This document shows positions 16,518 through 25,111 of a stretch of 64,000 nt of DNA, in pieces. The stretch lies in contig PNOC01000009.1 in NCBI GenBank assembly GCA_013824615.1, forward strand, positions 1 to 64,000. The letters run 5' to 3'. The notes beneath the pieces were generated by a model that saw only the letters and a list, made by a program, of their open reading frames with translations, was not told the DNA's origin and did no database searches. Positions within the stretch are counted from its first letter, which is position 1; the number at the start of each line of letters is the position of its first letter. Source of the stretch: Thermodesulfovibrio sp. (GTDB lineage Bacteria; Nitrospirota; Thermodesulfovibrionia; Thermodesulfovibrionales; UBA6898). The position numbers were made by a program, and so were the translations under genes.

Positions 16518-17114
16518 TCAATGGTTGGGGAAATACGAATCAACAGTATTTCTCACCTCTCCCAACCATTCGCTTCTCTGTTTTTCAGAGCTTGTAACAA
16601 TAGTTCCGAACATTTTGCGATAGAACTTCGTAACACCACAAAGTCCGAAAATACAATTTCTCCAAATTGTTTCAAGAGGATCTCCAAAGACGTTTTTTTC
16701 CCTCTCAGATTCAGTATTTGTCGTGTTAAATACAATTGCGGCCTGGGCTCTGAGAAGTCCGTTAGGAACTCCTTCGCCAGAGTCATCTTCCGAGAATTCA
16801 TACGCCACGCCTGGGCGTATCACTCTGTCCACCCAACCTTTAAGGATCGCCGGAGGCTGTCCCCACCAGTTTGGATGAACTATCACAATTCCATCTGCTT
16901 CAGCGATCTCCTCACAATGCAACCTGATAACCTCAGGCAAAAAAGCGTCTTTTGGAATTTCGTCCCAAACCAGTAGAGGGTCAAATTTTTCTTTTTGAAG
17001 ATCGTGAAATATAACTGTGTGCCCATTGTTTTCTAACTGGTCAACAGCCGCCTTTGCGATGGCATGATTGAAGCTTCTATCGTCTGGATGAGCAAGGATA
17101 ACAGATATTTTCAT
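16518..17114 (-). CDS. NAD(P)H oxidoreductase, flavodoxin-like fold (Flavodoxin_2)
   Basis: 198 residues. The N-terminus MKISVILAHPDDRSFNHAIA is the FMN/FAD phosphate loop of the NQO/MdaB family; HPNWWGQPPAILKGWVDRV is the conserved flavin and quinone-site segment. Likely reduces quinones or other electrophiles using NAD(P)H in the cytosol. AAAGGAG precedes the ATG. Codon use is noticeably more AT-rich than in flanking genes. The next gene upstream on the same strand is a toxin-antitoxin remnant, so it sits in a small accessory island. Confidence 0.85.
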   Translation of the reverse strand: MKISVILAHPDDRSFNHAIAKAAVDQLENNGHTVIFHDLQKEKFDPLLVWDEIPKDAFLPEVIRLHCEEIAEADGIVIVHPNWWGQPPAILKGWVDRVIRPGVAYEFSEDDSGEGVPNGLLRAQAAIVFNTTNTESEREKNVFGDPLETIWRNCIFGLCGVTKFYRKMFGTIVTSSEKQRSEWLGEVRNTVDSYFPNH

Positions 17115-17196
17115 AGGTGGCGCTCCTTTTCAATTTCTTGTTGCTCAACGACCGCAATATGCGGCGGAGAGAAACGGAGTCCGCATGATTGATTTG

Positions 17197-17505
17197 TTAT
17201 AACTTCCTTTTTCTCTCCTTCCAATATTCAGGCTCTCTACTCAGTTGCATCACCGCTATGATATATATTTCGTCAGCTGCCGTCTGATAAATAACCCCAT
17301 AGGGGAAACGGTTGGTCAGACACCTTCTGGTGTGTTTTGAAAGCGGCGTCCACGAATTTGGGAAAGATAGGATGTTTTAAATGGCATGATGGATTTCTTT
17401 TGCAAATTCCAGCCCGAGACCCCTTTGAACTGCATTGTAGTAATCAACAGCATCTGTCAGTTCTTTTTCAGCAGAGGGATGAAAAGAATATTTCAAGAAC
17501 TGCAC
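17197..17505 (-). pseudogene. RelE/ParE-family toxin interrupted by one in-frame stop
   Basis: Read on the minus strand from GTG 17505 (or TTG 17496), the frame gives KYSFHPSAEKELTDAVDYYN..., hits TAA at 17377-17379, then continues without a shift as NILSFPNSWTPLSKHTRRCL, NRFPYGVIYQ and SREPEYWKERK to a terminal TAA at 17197. The two halves together form a full-length toxin of ~102 codons; the stop replaces a residue that is usually Gln in this family. The start overlaps the antitoxin stop. The toxin is therefore probably inactive or, less likely, expressed by readthrough. Confidence 0.85.
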
Positions 17506-17720
17506 CGGTCACGAATCTTTTTGAATACTCTATCTCCTGGAATTGTCTTAACTTTTCCGCTCTTGATTTCTTCTACCCTCCTCTCAGCTTCCTTTGCCCA
17601 TAACTTGTCAATTTCTTTTTGCGATGGATTCAAGCTGCTCAAAAGTTTTTCAACAAGCTTGGTCCTTATTTCTAAAGGCAGCGAAATTGCTTCATCAAAG
17701 AGGTCTTCGGTCTTTATCAT
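17493..17720 (-). CDS. Addiction-module antitoxin (TIGR02574 type)
   Basis: A 75-residue protein. DLFDEAISLPLEIRTKLVEKLLSSL followed by WAKEAERRVEEIKSGKVKTIPGDRVF is the typical putative addiction-module family that pairs with RelE/ParE toxins; it neutralises the toxin through its C-terminal helix. GGAGGAA precedes the ATG. Its stop overlaps the toxin start, the usual arrangement. Intact, unlike the toxin gene. Confidence 0.8.
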   Translation of the reverse strand: MIKTEDLFDEAISLPLEIRTKLVEKLLSSLNPSQKEIDKLWAKEAERRVEEIKSGKVKTIPGDRVFKKIRDRCSS

Positions 17721-18118
17721 TGCTTCCTCCTACCTATTGAATTTTCTCTATTATATCATTTCTTCCCGCTACGTAAGGTCATTAGGGTCAAACCTTCATT
17801 CTTCATTTATGGGAGTGGTGCCCCTTGGCCGCAAATACCCCTACCTTAAAGATTTCCGTTCGTAAATCTCAGCATGATTCGGATACCCAATACTGCGTCT
17901 TCCTTTGAGAAGTTAACCTTGCCCGTGTTTGGAATAACAGGTGCCTGGAGGGGTACAGTGTCCATCGTCGCGGATCGCAATATGTCTTTTTCAGGAGGAA
18001 ATATCGCCAGTAGCGGAAATGCTGCGGGATGGCGTATTGATTGTTAAGAAAACATGGATCCCCGGGTCAAGCCCGAGGATGACAGGTCAGGGACTTATTC
18101 AGGAGTCCCAACCCGATA
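17721..18118. other. Intergenic stretch between antitoxin and copA
   Basis: About 400 bases with no supported gene. A 57-codon plus-strand frame (17874-18047, with GAWRGTVSIVADRN and a GWRIDC end) has no ribosome binding site and no recognised relatives. A dispersed-repeat copy occupies 18054-18090. Confidence 0.5.
18054..18090. repeat. Dispersed repeat, copy 4 (single half)
   Basis: ATGGATCCCCGGGTCAAGCC...GAGGATGACA, nearly identical to the right half of copy 2 (1155-1185). Confidence 0.65.
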
Positions 18119-20584
18119 TCAGGCAGGTCTGAACCTCTTGAGCCGCAGGGCGTTGGAGACGACGGTGACTGACGAGAAGCCCATAGCACCGGCTGCGAGC
18201 ATGGGGTTGAGCAGAATGCCGAAGAAAGGGAAAAGTACACCGGCGGCCACAGGGATCAGGATAACGTTATAGGCAAAGGCCCAGAAGAGATTCTGTCTGA
18301 TGTTGCGCATGGTCGCCTTTGAGAGCGCTATTGCAGTGGCAACGCCCCTGATGTCTCCGCTGAGCAGGGTTATATCTGCAGCCTCCATCGCCACGTCGGT
18401 ACCGGTGCCGATTGCAATGCCGACATCGGCCTGGGCCAGCGCCGGGGCATCGTTGATCCCGTCGCCGACCATCGCCACAATCTTAGCTTCGGCCTGGAGC
18501 TTTCTGACGTTTTCGGCCTTCTCCTCGGGCAGCACCTCTGCCAGGACACGGCTGATACCCGCCTGGGCAGCGATGGCCTCTCCGGTCCTGCGGTTGTCAC
18601 CGGTCATCATCACCACTTCTATCCCCAGGGCCTGCAGCGACTTTATCGCAGAGATGGCCTCGTCCTTCAGGGTATCGGCAACAGCAATGATTCCTGAAGC
18701 CTGACCGTTGATGCTTACATACATCGGGGTCTTCCCCTGATCAGCGATTTTCGCGGCCGCTGTTTTCAGCGTATCCACCGGCACCCCGTCACCTGTCATC
18801 AGCCTTTCGTTGCCCAGGAGGATTACCTGCCCGTCAACCTCTGCCCTGATGCCATGCCCCGGTACCACGTTAAATTTTCCAGCATTTTTTAATACAAGTC
18901 CCTGTTCCTGCGCCTTCCTGACGATCGCCTCGCCAAGCGGATGCTCGGAGCCCTTCTCTGCAGAGGCGGCATACGTGAGGATCTCATCCTCAGAAACTCC
19001 GCTTGCTATAATCTCGGTCACCTCAGGGCTTCCCTTTGTCAGAGTACCGGTCTTGTCGAATACAACCGTGGTCACTTTATGCGCAATCTCAAGGGCATCA
19101 CCAGTTCTGATCAGCACGCCATATTCAGCGCCTTTCCCTGTCCCGACCATGACAGAGGTCGGCGTTGCCAGGCCGAGCGAACAGGGGCAGGCGATGATCA
19201 GTACCGCAATAAAATTCAGCACTGCATAGGTGAACGACGGGGCAGGCCCGAAGACATACCAGACGATAAACGTCGCTGCAGCAATACCCATAACAGCCGG
19301 GACAAAGTATGAAGCAATCAGGTCGGCCATACGCGCAATCGGCGGCTTCGAGCCCTGGGCAGACTGGACCATATCAATGATATGGGCCAGCATGGTCTCC
19401 CGGCCCACCTTCAGGGCCTCAAATCTGAACGAGCCGGTCTTGTTGAGCGTTGCACCGATCACCAGGTCACCAACCTGCTTTTCGACCGGCATCGACTCGC
19501 CCGTGACCATCGCTTCATCCACTGACGAATAGCCTTCCCGTATAATTCCGTCCACCGGGATCTTCTCTCCGGGCCGCACCACAAGCATATCCCCTATCTC
19601 GACATCCTCGATCGGAATATCGGTCTCAAGGTCGCCTTTCACCACCCTCGCCGTCCGGGGCTGGAGCCCTATAAGCTTCTTTATGGCCTCGGAGGTCTGT
19701 CCTTTTGCCCGCGCCTCAAAGAGCCTTCCCAGAAGGATCAGGACGATGATCGTTGCCGAAGTGTCGAAGTATACCTCGGCAGAATAGCCCTTGATCTCAA
19801 AGAGCTTTGGAAAAAACGTTGCAACAATGCTGTAGAAATATGCAGCCGATGTTCCCACAGCGATGAGCGTGTTCATGTTGGTGGTGCGGTGGCGGGCCGC
19901 AGCAATGGCTCCGGCATAGAACTGCCTGCCGATCCAGAACTGGACAGGTGTTGCCAGCAGCAGCTGGATTAGATGGTTCGTCTGCACAGAAAGGGGGATG
20001 ATCTGTGAAAGCCCGATATGATGCCACTGCATCAGGACCATCAGGGGAAGCGCAAGGAAAGCACCGGCCATGACCTTTGTCTTCAACTCCTGGTATGCTG
20101 CCTCACGCTCGGCCCTCTCGCGCTCGACAATGTCCTCACCCTTTTCTGCTTCGACGACGTCATACCCCGCATCCCTCACAGCCCTTTTAAAGTCCCTGAC
20201 ACCGACCAGGGAAGGAAAGTATGCGATCACGGCCTTCTCAGTCGCAAAATTGACAGAAGCAGAAAGAACTCCAGGGAGAGAGCGAAGCGTCTCTTCAATA
20301 TTCGAGACACAGGCGGCGCAGGATATACCCTTGACCGGCAGTGTGATGCTCGAGGTTGAAACACCATATCCCTGCCCAATGATGACAGCTGATAAATCGG
20401 AGAGCGATACTTCAGCGGGATTGTATACAACAGCTGCCTTTTCGGCCGCAAAGTTCACCAAAGCACTTTTCACACCCTTTGTTGTACCAAGGGCTCCTTC
20501 GATATGGGAAGCGCAGACAGCACATGACATTCCGGTTACCGGAATGTCTACTTTATTCTCTTTGTTTGCTGAAGTATTCGCCAT
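18119..20584 (-). CDS. copA: Copper-exporting P1B-type ATPase
   Basis: 821 residues. Two N-terminal heavy-metal domains (CAVC at ~21-24 and CAAC at ~90-93), eight predicted membrane helices, the intramembrane CPC motif (IACPCSLG), the phosphorylated aspartate in DKTGTLTKG, the SEHPLGEA nucleotide-site motif and the hinge [15 protein letters not shown] plus conserved Asn and Met in the last helices indicates Cu(I) rather than Zn/Cd. Exports cytosolic Cu(I) to the periplasm. No chaperone or regulator gene adjoins. The start has no clear ribosome binding site. Confidence 0.94.
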   Translation of the reverse strand: MANTSANKENKVDIPVTGMSCAVCASHIEGALGTTKGVKSALVNFAAEKAAVVYNPAEVSLSDLSAVIIGQGYGVSTSSITLPVKGISCAACVSNIEETLRSLPGVLSASVNFATEKAVIAYFPSLVGVRDFKRAVRDAGYDVVEAEKGEDIVERERAEREAAYQELKTKVMAGAFLALPLMVLMQWHHIGLSQIIPLSVQTNHLIQLLLATPVQFWIGRQFYAGAIAAARHRTTNMNTLIAVGTSAAYFYSIVATFFPKLFEIKGYSAEVYFDTSATIIVLILLGRLFEARAKGQTSEAIKKLIGLQPRTARVVKGDLETDIPIEDVEIGDMLVVRPGEKIPVDGIIREGYSSVDEAMVTGESMPVEKQVGDLVIGATLNKTGSFRFEALKVGRETMLAHIIDMVQSAQGSKPPIARMADLIASYFVPAVMGIAAATFIVWYVFGPAPSFTYAVLNFIAVLIIACPCSLGLATPTSVMVGTGKGAEYGVLIRTGDALEIAHKVTTVVFDKTGTLTKGSPEVTEIIASGVSEDEILTYAASAEKGSEHPLGEAIVRKAQEQGLVLKNAGKFNVVPGHGIRAEVDGQVILLGNERLMTGDGVPVDTLKTAAAKIADQGKTPMYVSINGQASGIIAVADTLKDEAISAIKSLQALGIEVVMMTGDNRRTGEAIAAQAGISRVLAEVLPEEKAENVRKLQAEAKIVAMVGDGINDAPALAQADVGIAIGTGTDVAMEAADITLLSGDIRGVATAIALSKATMRNIRQNLFWAFAYNVILIPVAAGVLFPFFGILLNPMLAAGAMGFSSVTVVSNALRLKRFRPA

Positions 20585-20609
20585 GGCATTATAGTTTCGA
20601 TATTTGTTG

Positions 20610-20639
20610 ATTATACCGCAATTTATTGCCTTAACTCAA
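20610..20639 (-). promoter_or_regulatory. copA promoter with palindromic spacer
   Basis: TTGAGT (20639-20634), an 18-base spacer and TATAAT (20615-20610) on the minus strand; predicted start near 20603. The spacer contains the perfect palindrome GCAAT-AA-ATTGC (20618-20629), a plausible operator. Confidence 0.5.
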
Positions 20640-20647
20640 AAAAACCT

Positions 20648-22438
20648 CTACTGCCCCCTGATTGCCACCTTCTCTTTTCTGCAGGCAAAATACCTGAGGC
20701 CGCCGTTGTAATTGCCTATAGAAAGCTCAATCATTCCATCCCGTGCCAGAACCGAGGGGGAACTGTGCTCGTCCAGGGTTATCCCCACGAGATCTTCGTG
20801 GCTCACAAATACCGGCAATCCGGATTCCTTTCTCTCTGCAACAAAAACCTGAATCCTTCCGTTCTGCTGGCCTGCAAGAAGATAGAGCCTTCCGCCATGG
20901 TCAAACACCGCCGGCGAGGCAAAGCGGCCGACCGTTACATTTCTGAACATCTCCGGCAATTCAGTCCATTGAGGCATCCCGGAAGGGTTAAGCGTGTACC
21001 GGAACCCCCTTACCCTGCCGTCAACGTCGCCCAGGATCAACTCCCACCTGCCGTCATGGTCAATATCATAAACAGCCGGAGCCGGGTGCAGCATCTTTGG
21101 GACCCCGCTAAAAAAAGATTGGAGTTCTCTCCATTTAGGTTTTTCCCTGCTCCCGGAACTGATGAACGCCCTGAGCAGACCATCCTGCTGGCCCGCAAGC
21201 AGCAGGTCTTTTCCCTGCCATGACGTCATCACCCCTTTTGCATAACCATGAAGCCGGATGCCTGAAAAATAGTCCCGGTTCTCTTTCCAGGGGATCTTGC
21301 TCGCCAGGGCATCATATTGAAAAAACTTCATGACACCGTTGATGTTGCCGGTCACCAGGAACCGCCTGCCGTCCTGTTCGCTCAACGCCGGGGCGCAGGC
21401 CGGGCCGCCGAGGACCCTTCCACTGAAGTAATCCGTCACCTCTTCCCATTCCTGATAATTTTTCTTTCTGTTTTTGAAATAATAAAGCTGTCCGTCCCCA
21501 TCCGAAACCACAAGGTCTTTTTTCGAGGGGTCATCAGACGCAATAAATGCCGGGGCAGCAAAGTTCGGCAGGCTCATCTTCATCCTGCGCGTCTGCCATC
21601 CTGTTTTGTCGCGCAATCCTTTTTCGATCAAATACAGCTTCCCGTCACTGTTGCCCGCGATCAGTATAATCCTGTTTTCATCAGCCACAACCGACGGCAC
21701 GACATACATACCCAGTTTCAGTCCTCTGAAGAATTGCCTGTCCTTCTCAAACCGGATACCCCGGCTGTCCGAACTATTCCTGAAAAGGGTGAGTTCACCG
21801 ACAGAATTGCCCACAATCAGATCAGGCTTTCCATCAGCATCGATGTCATAGAGGACAGGGGCAGCATCATTCCCCACCCGTAGAGCAGCGTGCTCTACCC
21901 TGCTCCATATGGGCCTTTCAGCAGTCCCTGCATTGCGATAGATAATGACGGCCCCGGATTCCGAGGAAAAGCCCCCGGTGCCGACCAGGACCTCGGGCCT
22001 GCCGTCATGATCCAGGTCGGCGGCCGCAGGAGCGGCAAAAGCACCAGCTCTGATATTGTCAAAGTAACGGGGAACAAACTCCCATTGCGGAGCCCCTGCG
22101 GTTCCCGTGTTTCTGTACAGCCGCAAGCTCCCGTCCTTTGCCCCGGCTATCATCTCCTGCTTCCCGTCGTTATCCATATCAAAGAAAAGCGGACGCAGAA
22201 AAGGCATAACATCGATTCCGCAGCTATTGAATACATTGCGGGTATTATCTTCGCAGTGAATCTGTTCTTTATACCGTATGACAGGGGCCGGAACTATGAC
22301 CGGAGGAGGTAAGGGCTTAGCGATAGGGGGCAGTTCCAGAGGGGCCGGTGGCAGCACGACTTCCGGCGGCCTGATTTCTTCTTTTGGTCCGCAGGAAAAT
22401 AATGCAAGTAATAGAAGGACGAGAACTGCATTTTTCAT
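20648..22438 (-). CDS. VCBS/FG-GAP repeat lipoprotein
   Basis: 596 residues. A type II signal ends LLALFSC, giving a lipidated cysteine at residue ~16, followed by a Pro-rich spacer (residues 20-55). About eight beta-propeller-type FG-GAP blades carry calcium-binding DxDxDG loops (DMDNDGKQEM, DLDHDGRPEV, DIDADGKPDL, DIDHDGRWEL), each followed by a GxxxGxLxxYRN strand. Probably outer-membrane anchored and binding-type rather than enzymatic. The ATG at 22438 begins the signal peptide. It lies 46 bases behind the OmpA gene, across a hairpin that overlaps its ribosome binding site. Confidence 0.8.
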   Translation of the reverse strand: MKNAVLVLLLLALFSCGPKEEIRPPEVVLPPAPLELPPIAKPLPPPVIVPAPVIRYKEQIHCEDNTRNVFNSCGIDVMPFLRPLFFDMDNDGKQEMIAGAKDGSLRLYRNTGTAGAPQWEFVPRYFDNIRAGAFAAPAAADLDHDGRPEVLVGTGGFSSESGAVIIYRNAGTAERPIWSRVEHAALRVGNDAAPVLYDIDADGKPDLIVGNSVGELTLFRNSSDSRGIRFEKDRQFFRGLKLGMYVVPSVVADENRIILIAGNSDGKLYLIEKGLRDKTGWQTRRMKMSLPNFAAPAFIASDDPSKKDLVVSDGDGQLYYFKNRKKNYQEWEEVTDYFSGRVLGGPACAPALSEQDGRRFLVTGNINGVMKFFQYDALASKIPWKENRDYFSGIRLHGYAKGVMTSWQGKDLLLAGQQDGLLRAFISSGSREKPKWRELQSFFSGVPKMLHPAPAVYDIDHDGRWELILGDVDGRVRGFRYTLNPSGMPQWTELPEMFRNVTVGRFASPAVFDHGGRLYLLAGQQNGRIQVFVAERKESGLPVFVSHEDLVGITLDEHSSPSVLARDGMIELSIGNYNGGLRYFACRKEKVAIRGQ

Positions 22439-22444
22439 GAAGAC

Positions 22445-22474
22445 ACCCCTGACCGGCATATACCGGTCAGGGGT
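22445..22474 (-). promoter_or_regulatory. 12-bp hairpin overlapping the lipoprotein ribosome binding site
   Basis: ACCCCTGACCGG and CCGGTCAGGGGT flank a six-base loop. On the minus strand the 3' arm contains AGGGG, 7 bases before the lipoprotein ATG at 22438, so the stem should hide the only ribosome binding site. It also lies just after the ompA stop and could act as a processing or attenuation hairpin. Confidence 0.6.
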
Positions 22475-22484
22475 TCTCAACTGC

Positions 22485-23471
22485 CTATTTGATAATAACT
22501 TCGAAATGGACTCTCCTGTTGGCCTTGGCCTCTTTGGAGTTCTTGTTTTTGGGAGTCGGGACCTCAGGCATTGCCAGTCTGGTCTCTCCATAGGAAATGG
22601 TGGTCAAGCGGTCAGCAGAGATGCCGCCGTCCTTCATGAGATACTCTTTAACGGCGTTTGCCCTTCTCTCGCTCAGTGCCATATTGTGAGCCTCTGTACC
22701 GTGAGCACAGGCATGTCCTTCAATCTGGACTCTGACACCGGGATTGTCTTTCAGAGTTTTGACGTCCTTCTTGAGAATTTCTTTGGCTTCTTTCGTGAGT
22801 GTCGCCTTGTCAAAATCAAAATGTATGTCCTCAAGGACTATCTTCATCGGCTCCGGCACCACCGCAGGCTTGGCTTCCGGTTTTGGAACCGGCTTAACCT
22901 CAGGCATCGGCTCTGGTTTTGGAGCAGGTTTCACCTCAGGCATCGGCTCAGGTTTTTTAGGCTCAGGTGTCGGCGCCGGAGCAGCCTTCGGAGTCTTTCC
23001 ACCAAAGGTAAACGTCAGTCCTGCCGTAGCCACCACGCTATGGAAATCCGTAAACACATCCCGGACATCAGTACGGAAAGCAATTTTATCAGTAAGAGAA
23101 TATTTGAACCCGAGGCCGAAATTGCCCATCACATCAGTGCCCGATTCTTTCCGGACGTGTGCGGCACCGACACCGGCAAAAAGGAACGGATTGAAGGCCT
23201 GCTCCGGGGTGAAGTGATACACAACGTCAGCGTGATACAGCTCACCTACATGGTTTATATATTCCAACGCACCCTCAAGTCCCCAGTTCTTTGTGAAATT
23301 ATAGCCGGCACGCAGGCCGTACACAGGCCGGTCATCAAAATCATGGCCCGGCAGGGCATAACCGATAAAGGGACTCAGCTCAAAACTCCCCTCCCGAATC
23401 TCCGCCGTTGCAAGAGCCGGAACAGATGCCGCAAACAACACTGTCATAAGTATCAATATAAGTCTGATCAT
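22485..23471 (-). CDS. OmpA-family outer-membrane protein
   Basis: 328 residues: signal peptide (1-23), N-terminal eight-stranded-barrel domain (~25-165, GYNFTKNWGLEGALEYI), a Pro-rich linker of repeated PEPMPEVKP/PKPE units (~168-215), and the C-terminal OmpA peptidoglycan-binding domain with FDFDKATLTKEAKEIL and the diaminopimelate-site pattern (GHACAHGTEAHNMALSERRA, which contains Asp/Arg-like contacts). It anchors the outer membrane to the wall. GGAGGAGTGA precedes the ATG. First gene of a two-gene unit with the VCBS lipoprotein. Confidence 0.88.
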   Translation of the reverse strand: MIRLILILMTVLFAASVPALATAEIREGSFELSPFIGYALPGHDFDDRPVYGLRAGYNFTKNWGLEGALEYINHVGELYHADVVYHFTPEQAFNPFLFAGVGAAHVRKESGTDVMGNFGLGFKYSLTDKIAFRTDVRDVFTDFHSVVATAGLTFTFGGKTPKAAPAPTPEPKKPEPMPEVKPAPKPEPMPEVKPVPKPEAKPAVVPEPMKIVLEDIHFDFDKATLTKEAKEILKKDVKTLKDNPGVRVQIEGHACAHGTEAHNMALSERRANAVKEYLMKDGGISADRLTTISYGETRLAMPEVPTPKNKNSKEAKANRRVHFEVIIK

Positions 23472-23558
23472 TCACTCCTCCTTTGAAATAATATTAGTAA
23501 TAAATATTAGCGCCAAACAGCGAGCTTTGCAAGCATGAAAAAGCCGGAAACAGGCAGG

Positions 23559-24275
23559 TCAGTATTTGAGGATCTCCAGGTAGTCCCGGATGTCGTTTTC
23601 TTCCAGCCCGGTCGCCTTCAGCTTTTTAAGGGTAAGGTCCTCGATCGCCTTCTCCCTGCTGCCGTTATAAAGAGGGTCCAGCTTAAGGGCCTGTGCCATC
23701 GCAGTCGAGGCCTCGCCGTATTTGCCAAGGGCGTTATAACAGAGGGCCATCCGCATATAGGGAGTACTGAAGTTCGGCTCCCTCCTGAGCACATCTTTAA
23801 ATGCAGCCAGCGCTGCCTCATATCTGCCAAGCCGGAAATAGGCATTGCCTATATTAAAATAGGCCTTCTCGGCTGTGGTATAGAGCGGGTTGGATATCGC
23901 TTTTTTGTAGGCTGTTATTGCAGCCTCATAACTGCCGGACTTTTCGTAAGAATAACCAAGATTGTTATATGCCTCTGAGTAGTCCGGGGCCACTTTGACC
24001 GCCCGTCCAAAATATTCAATCGCCTTCGGGATGTCGTCAAGGTGCATCAGGTGGACGATACCGAGCGCGTTGAGTACTTCCTTATCGTTCGGATTAAACT
24101 CCAGGGCCTTGTGAAATTCCACAAAGGCCTGCTGGACCCTTTTTTCGCTCAGTGCAGAAACACCAAGGCGGTAGTGTGCGGTCGCCTGCTGCAGCCTGTT
24201 CTCAGCAGGCATCGTCGCGCAACTCCCCGCATATAAAGTAAAAAACAGCACTGCCGGAACAGTCCAACGCCTCAA
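23559..24275 (-). CDS. TPR lipoprotein (PilF/PilW-like)
   Basis: 238 residues. The N-terminal lipobox AGSC (Cys at ~19) is followed by five to six tetratricopeptide repeats (HYRLGVSALSEKRVQQAFVE, VLNALGIVHLMHLDD, AYNNLGYSYEKSGSYEAAIT, AYFNIGNAYFRLGRYEAALA). Resembles PilF/PilW pilotins of type IV pili, but no pilus genes are in the window, so a more general envelope role is possible. The start is TTG at 24275, supported by GAGG 6 bases upstream. Confidence 0.7.
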   Translation of the reverse strand: MRRWTVPAVLFFTLYAGSCATMPAENRLQQATAHYRLGVSALSEKRVQQAFVEFHKALEFNPNDKEVLNALGIVHLMHLDDIPKAIEYFGRAVKVAPDYSEAYNNLGYSYEKSGSYEAAITAYKKAISNPLYTTAEKAYFNIGNAYFRLGRYEAALAAFKDVLRREPNFSTPYMRMALCYNALGKYGEASTAMAQALKLDPLYNGSREKAIEDLTLKKLKATGLEENDIRDYLEILKY

Positions 24276-24311
24276 TCTCTCACCTCTTTGTCATTATTAC
24301 CGCAGGAATGT

Positions 24312-24341
24312 ATTCTCAACATAACCAGTCCGCCCTGTCAA
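24312..24341 (-). promoter_or_regulatory. Promoter of the TPR lipoprotein gene
   Basis: Minus strand TTGACA (24341-24336), an 18-base spacer and GAGAAT (24317-24312). Predicted start near 24305, giving a 30-base leader containing the ribosome binding site. Confidence 0.5.
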
Positions 24342-24412
24342 GCAGCACAATGCGTAACAATTAATTTTTATCCGCACCGGGCGGTATTGTCAAGAAAAAA
24401 AATGCGTTCCCG

Positions 24413-24442
24413 TTGTGTGAAAAACCGGGTTTCCTGTATACT
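24413..24442 (+). promoter_or_regulatory. Promoter candidate upstream of the DUF1456 gene
   Basis: TTGTGT (24413-24418), an 18-base spacer and TATACT (24437-24442). This would leave a ~180-base leader before 24629, in which I see no recognised riboswitch. Confidence 0.35.
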
Positions 24443-24628
24443 TAGACCATAGTGACGCCAGAGGGGCTTAGACTTGAGTATATTCGACAGCGCTACCCTT
24501 AATCAGAACCGAATTCTGCTTGCAGCACCGCCAGTCTGGTCTGCTGAGATTCTGAGCTTTCCGTATTGCTGCCTCGCACTCTGCCTCAGCACCGGGCAAT
24601 CCTTAATACAAGAACATGAGGAGCTTAT

Positions 24629-25096
24629 ATGACCAATAATGACCTGCTGCGCAGGCTACGATACGCGCTGGACATCAGTGATCCGGTAATGATCGACATA
24701 TTTAAATTATATGATCATGACATTGACCAGGCCGGACTCTCCAGCCTTCTGAAAAAGGAAGACGAAACAGATTGTATCGCCTGCAGTGATGCTCTCATGA
24801 GCCTGTTTCTTGACGGCCTGATTCTTTACCGGCGGGGAGGCGAGAAAAACGCCAGGCAGGCGGACAGCAATGCCGACATCACCCTGACCAATAATGAACG
24901 GCTGAAAAAAATAAGGATAGCGCTCGAACTGAAAGAGGAGGACATGCTCCGGATCCTGGAACTGGCTGATATCCGACTGTCAAAATCAGAACTGAGTGCC
25001 CTGTTCAGAAAAAAGGGACATAAAAACTACAGAGAATGCGGCGACCAGTTCCTCAGGAATTTTCTGAACGGGCTCACCAAATATTACCGGGACTAA
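24629..25096 (+). CDS. DUF1456 family protein (YehS-like)
   Basis: 155 residues built of two repeats of ~70 residues (NNDLLRRLRYALDISDPVMI and NNERLKKIRIALELKEEDML), each ending in a helical FLDGLILY/FLNGLTKYYRD motif, the duplicated layout of DUF1456/YehS. Cytosolic; function unknown. It is close to the following secreted-protein gene (15 bases) and may share its transcript. Confidence 0.75.
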   Translation: MTNNDLLRRLRYALDISDPVMIDIFKLYDHDIDQAGLSSLLKKEDETDCIACSDALMSLFLDGLILYRRGGEKNARQADSNADITLTNNERLKKIRIALELKEEDMLRILELADIRLSKSELSALFRKKGHKNYRECGDQFLRNFLNGLTKYYRD

Positions 25097-25111
25097 GGAA
25101 TTCTGATCTCC

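Noticed and set aside
17874-18047. 57-codon open frame with GAWRGTVSIVADRN
   Set aside because: No ribosome binding site, no promoter and no recognised relatives; could be a remnant of a secreted protein but cannot be supported.
22278-23486. A 402-residue plus-strand frame opposite the OmpA gene and lipoprotein start
   Set aside because: Its Arg/Leu/His-rich composition mirrors the Pro/Glu/Lys linker on the minus strand; no ribosome binding site or known domain.
24443-24628. Long leader before the DUF1456 gene as a possible riboswitch
   Set aside because: I see no conserved core of a known riboswitch and only weak local hairpins.
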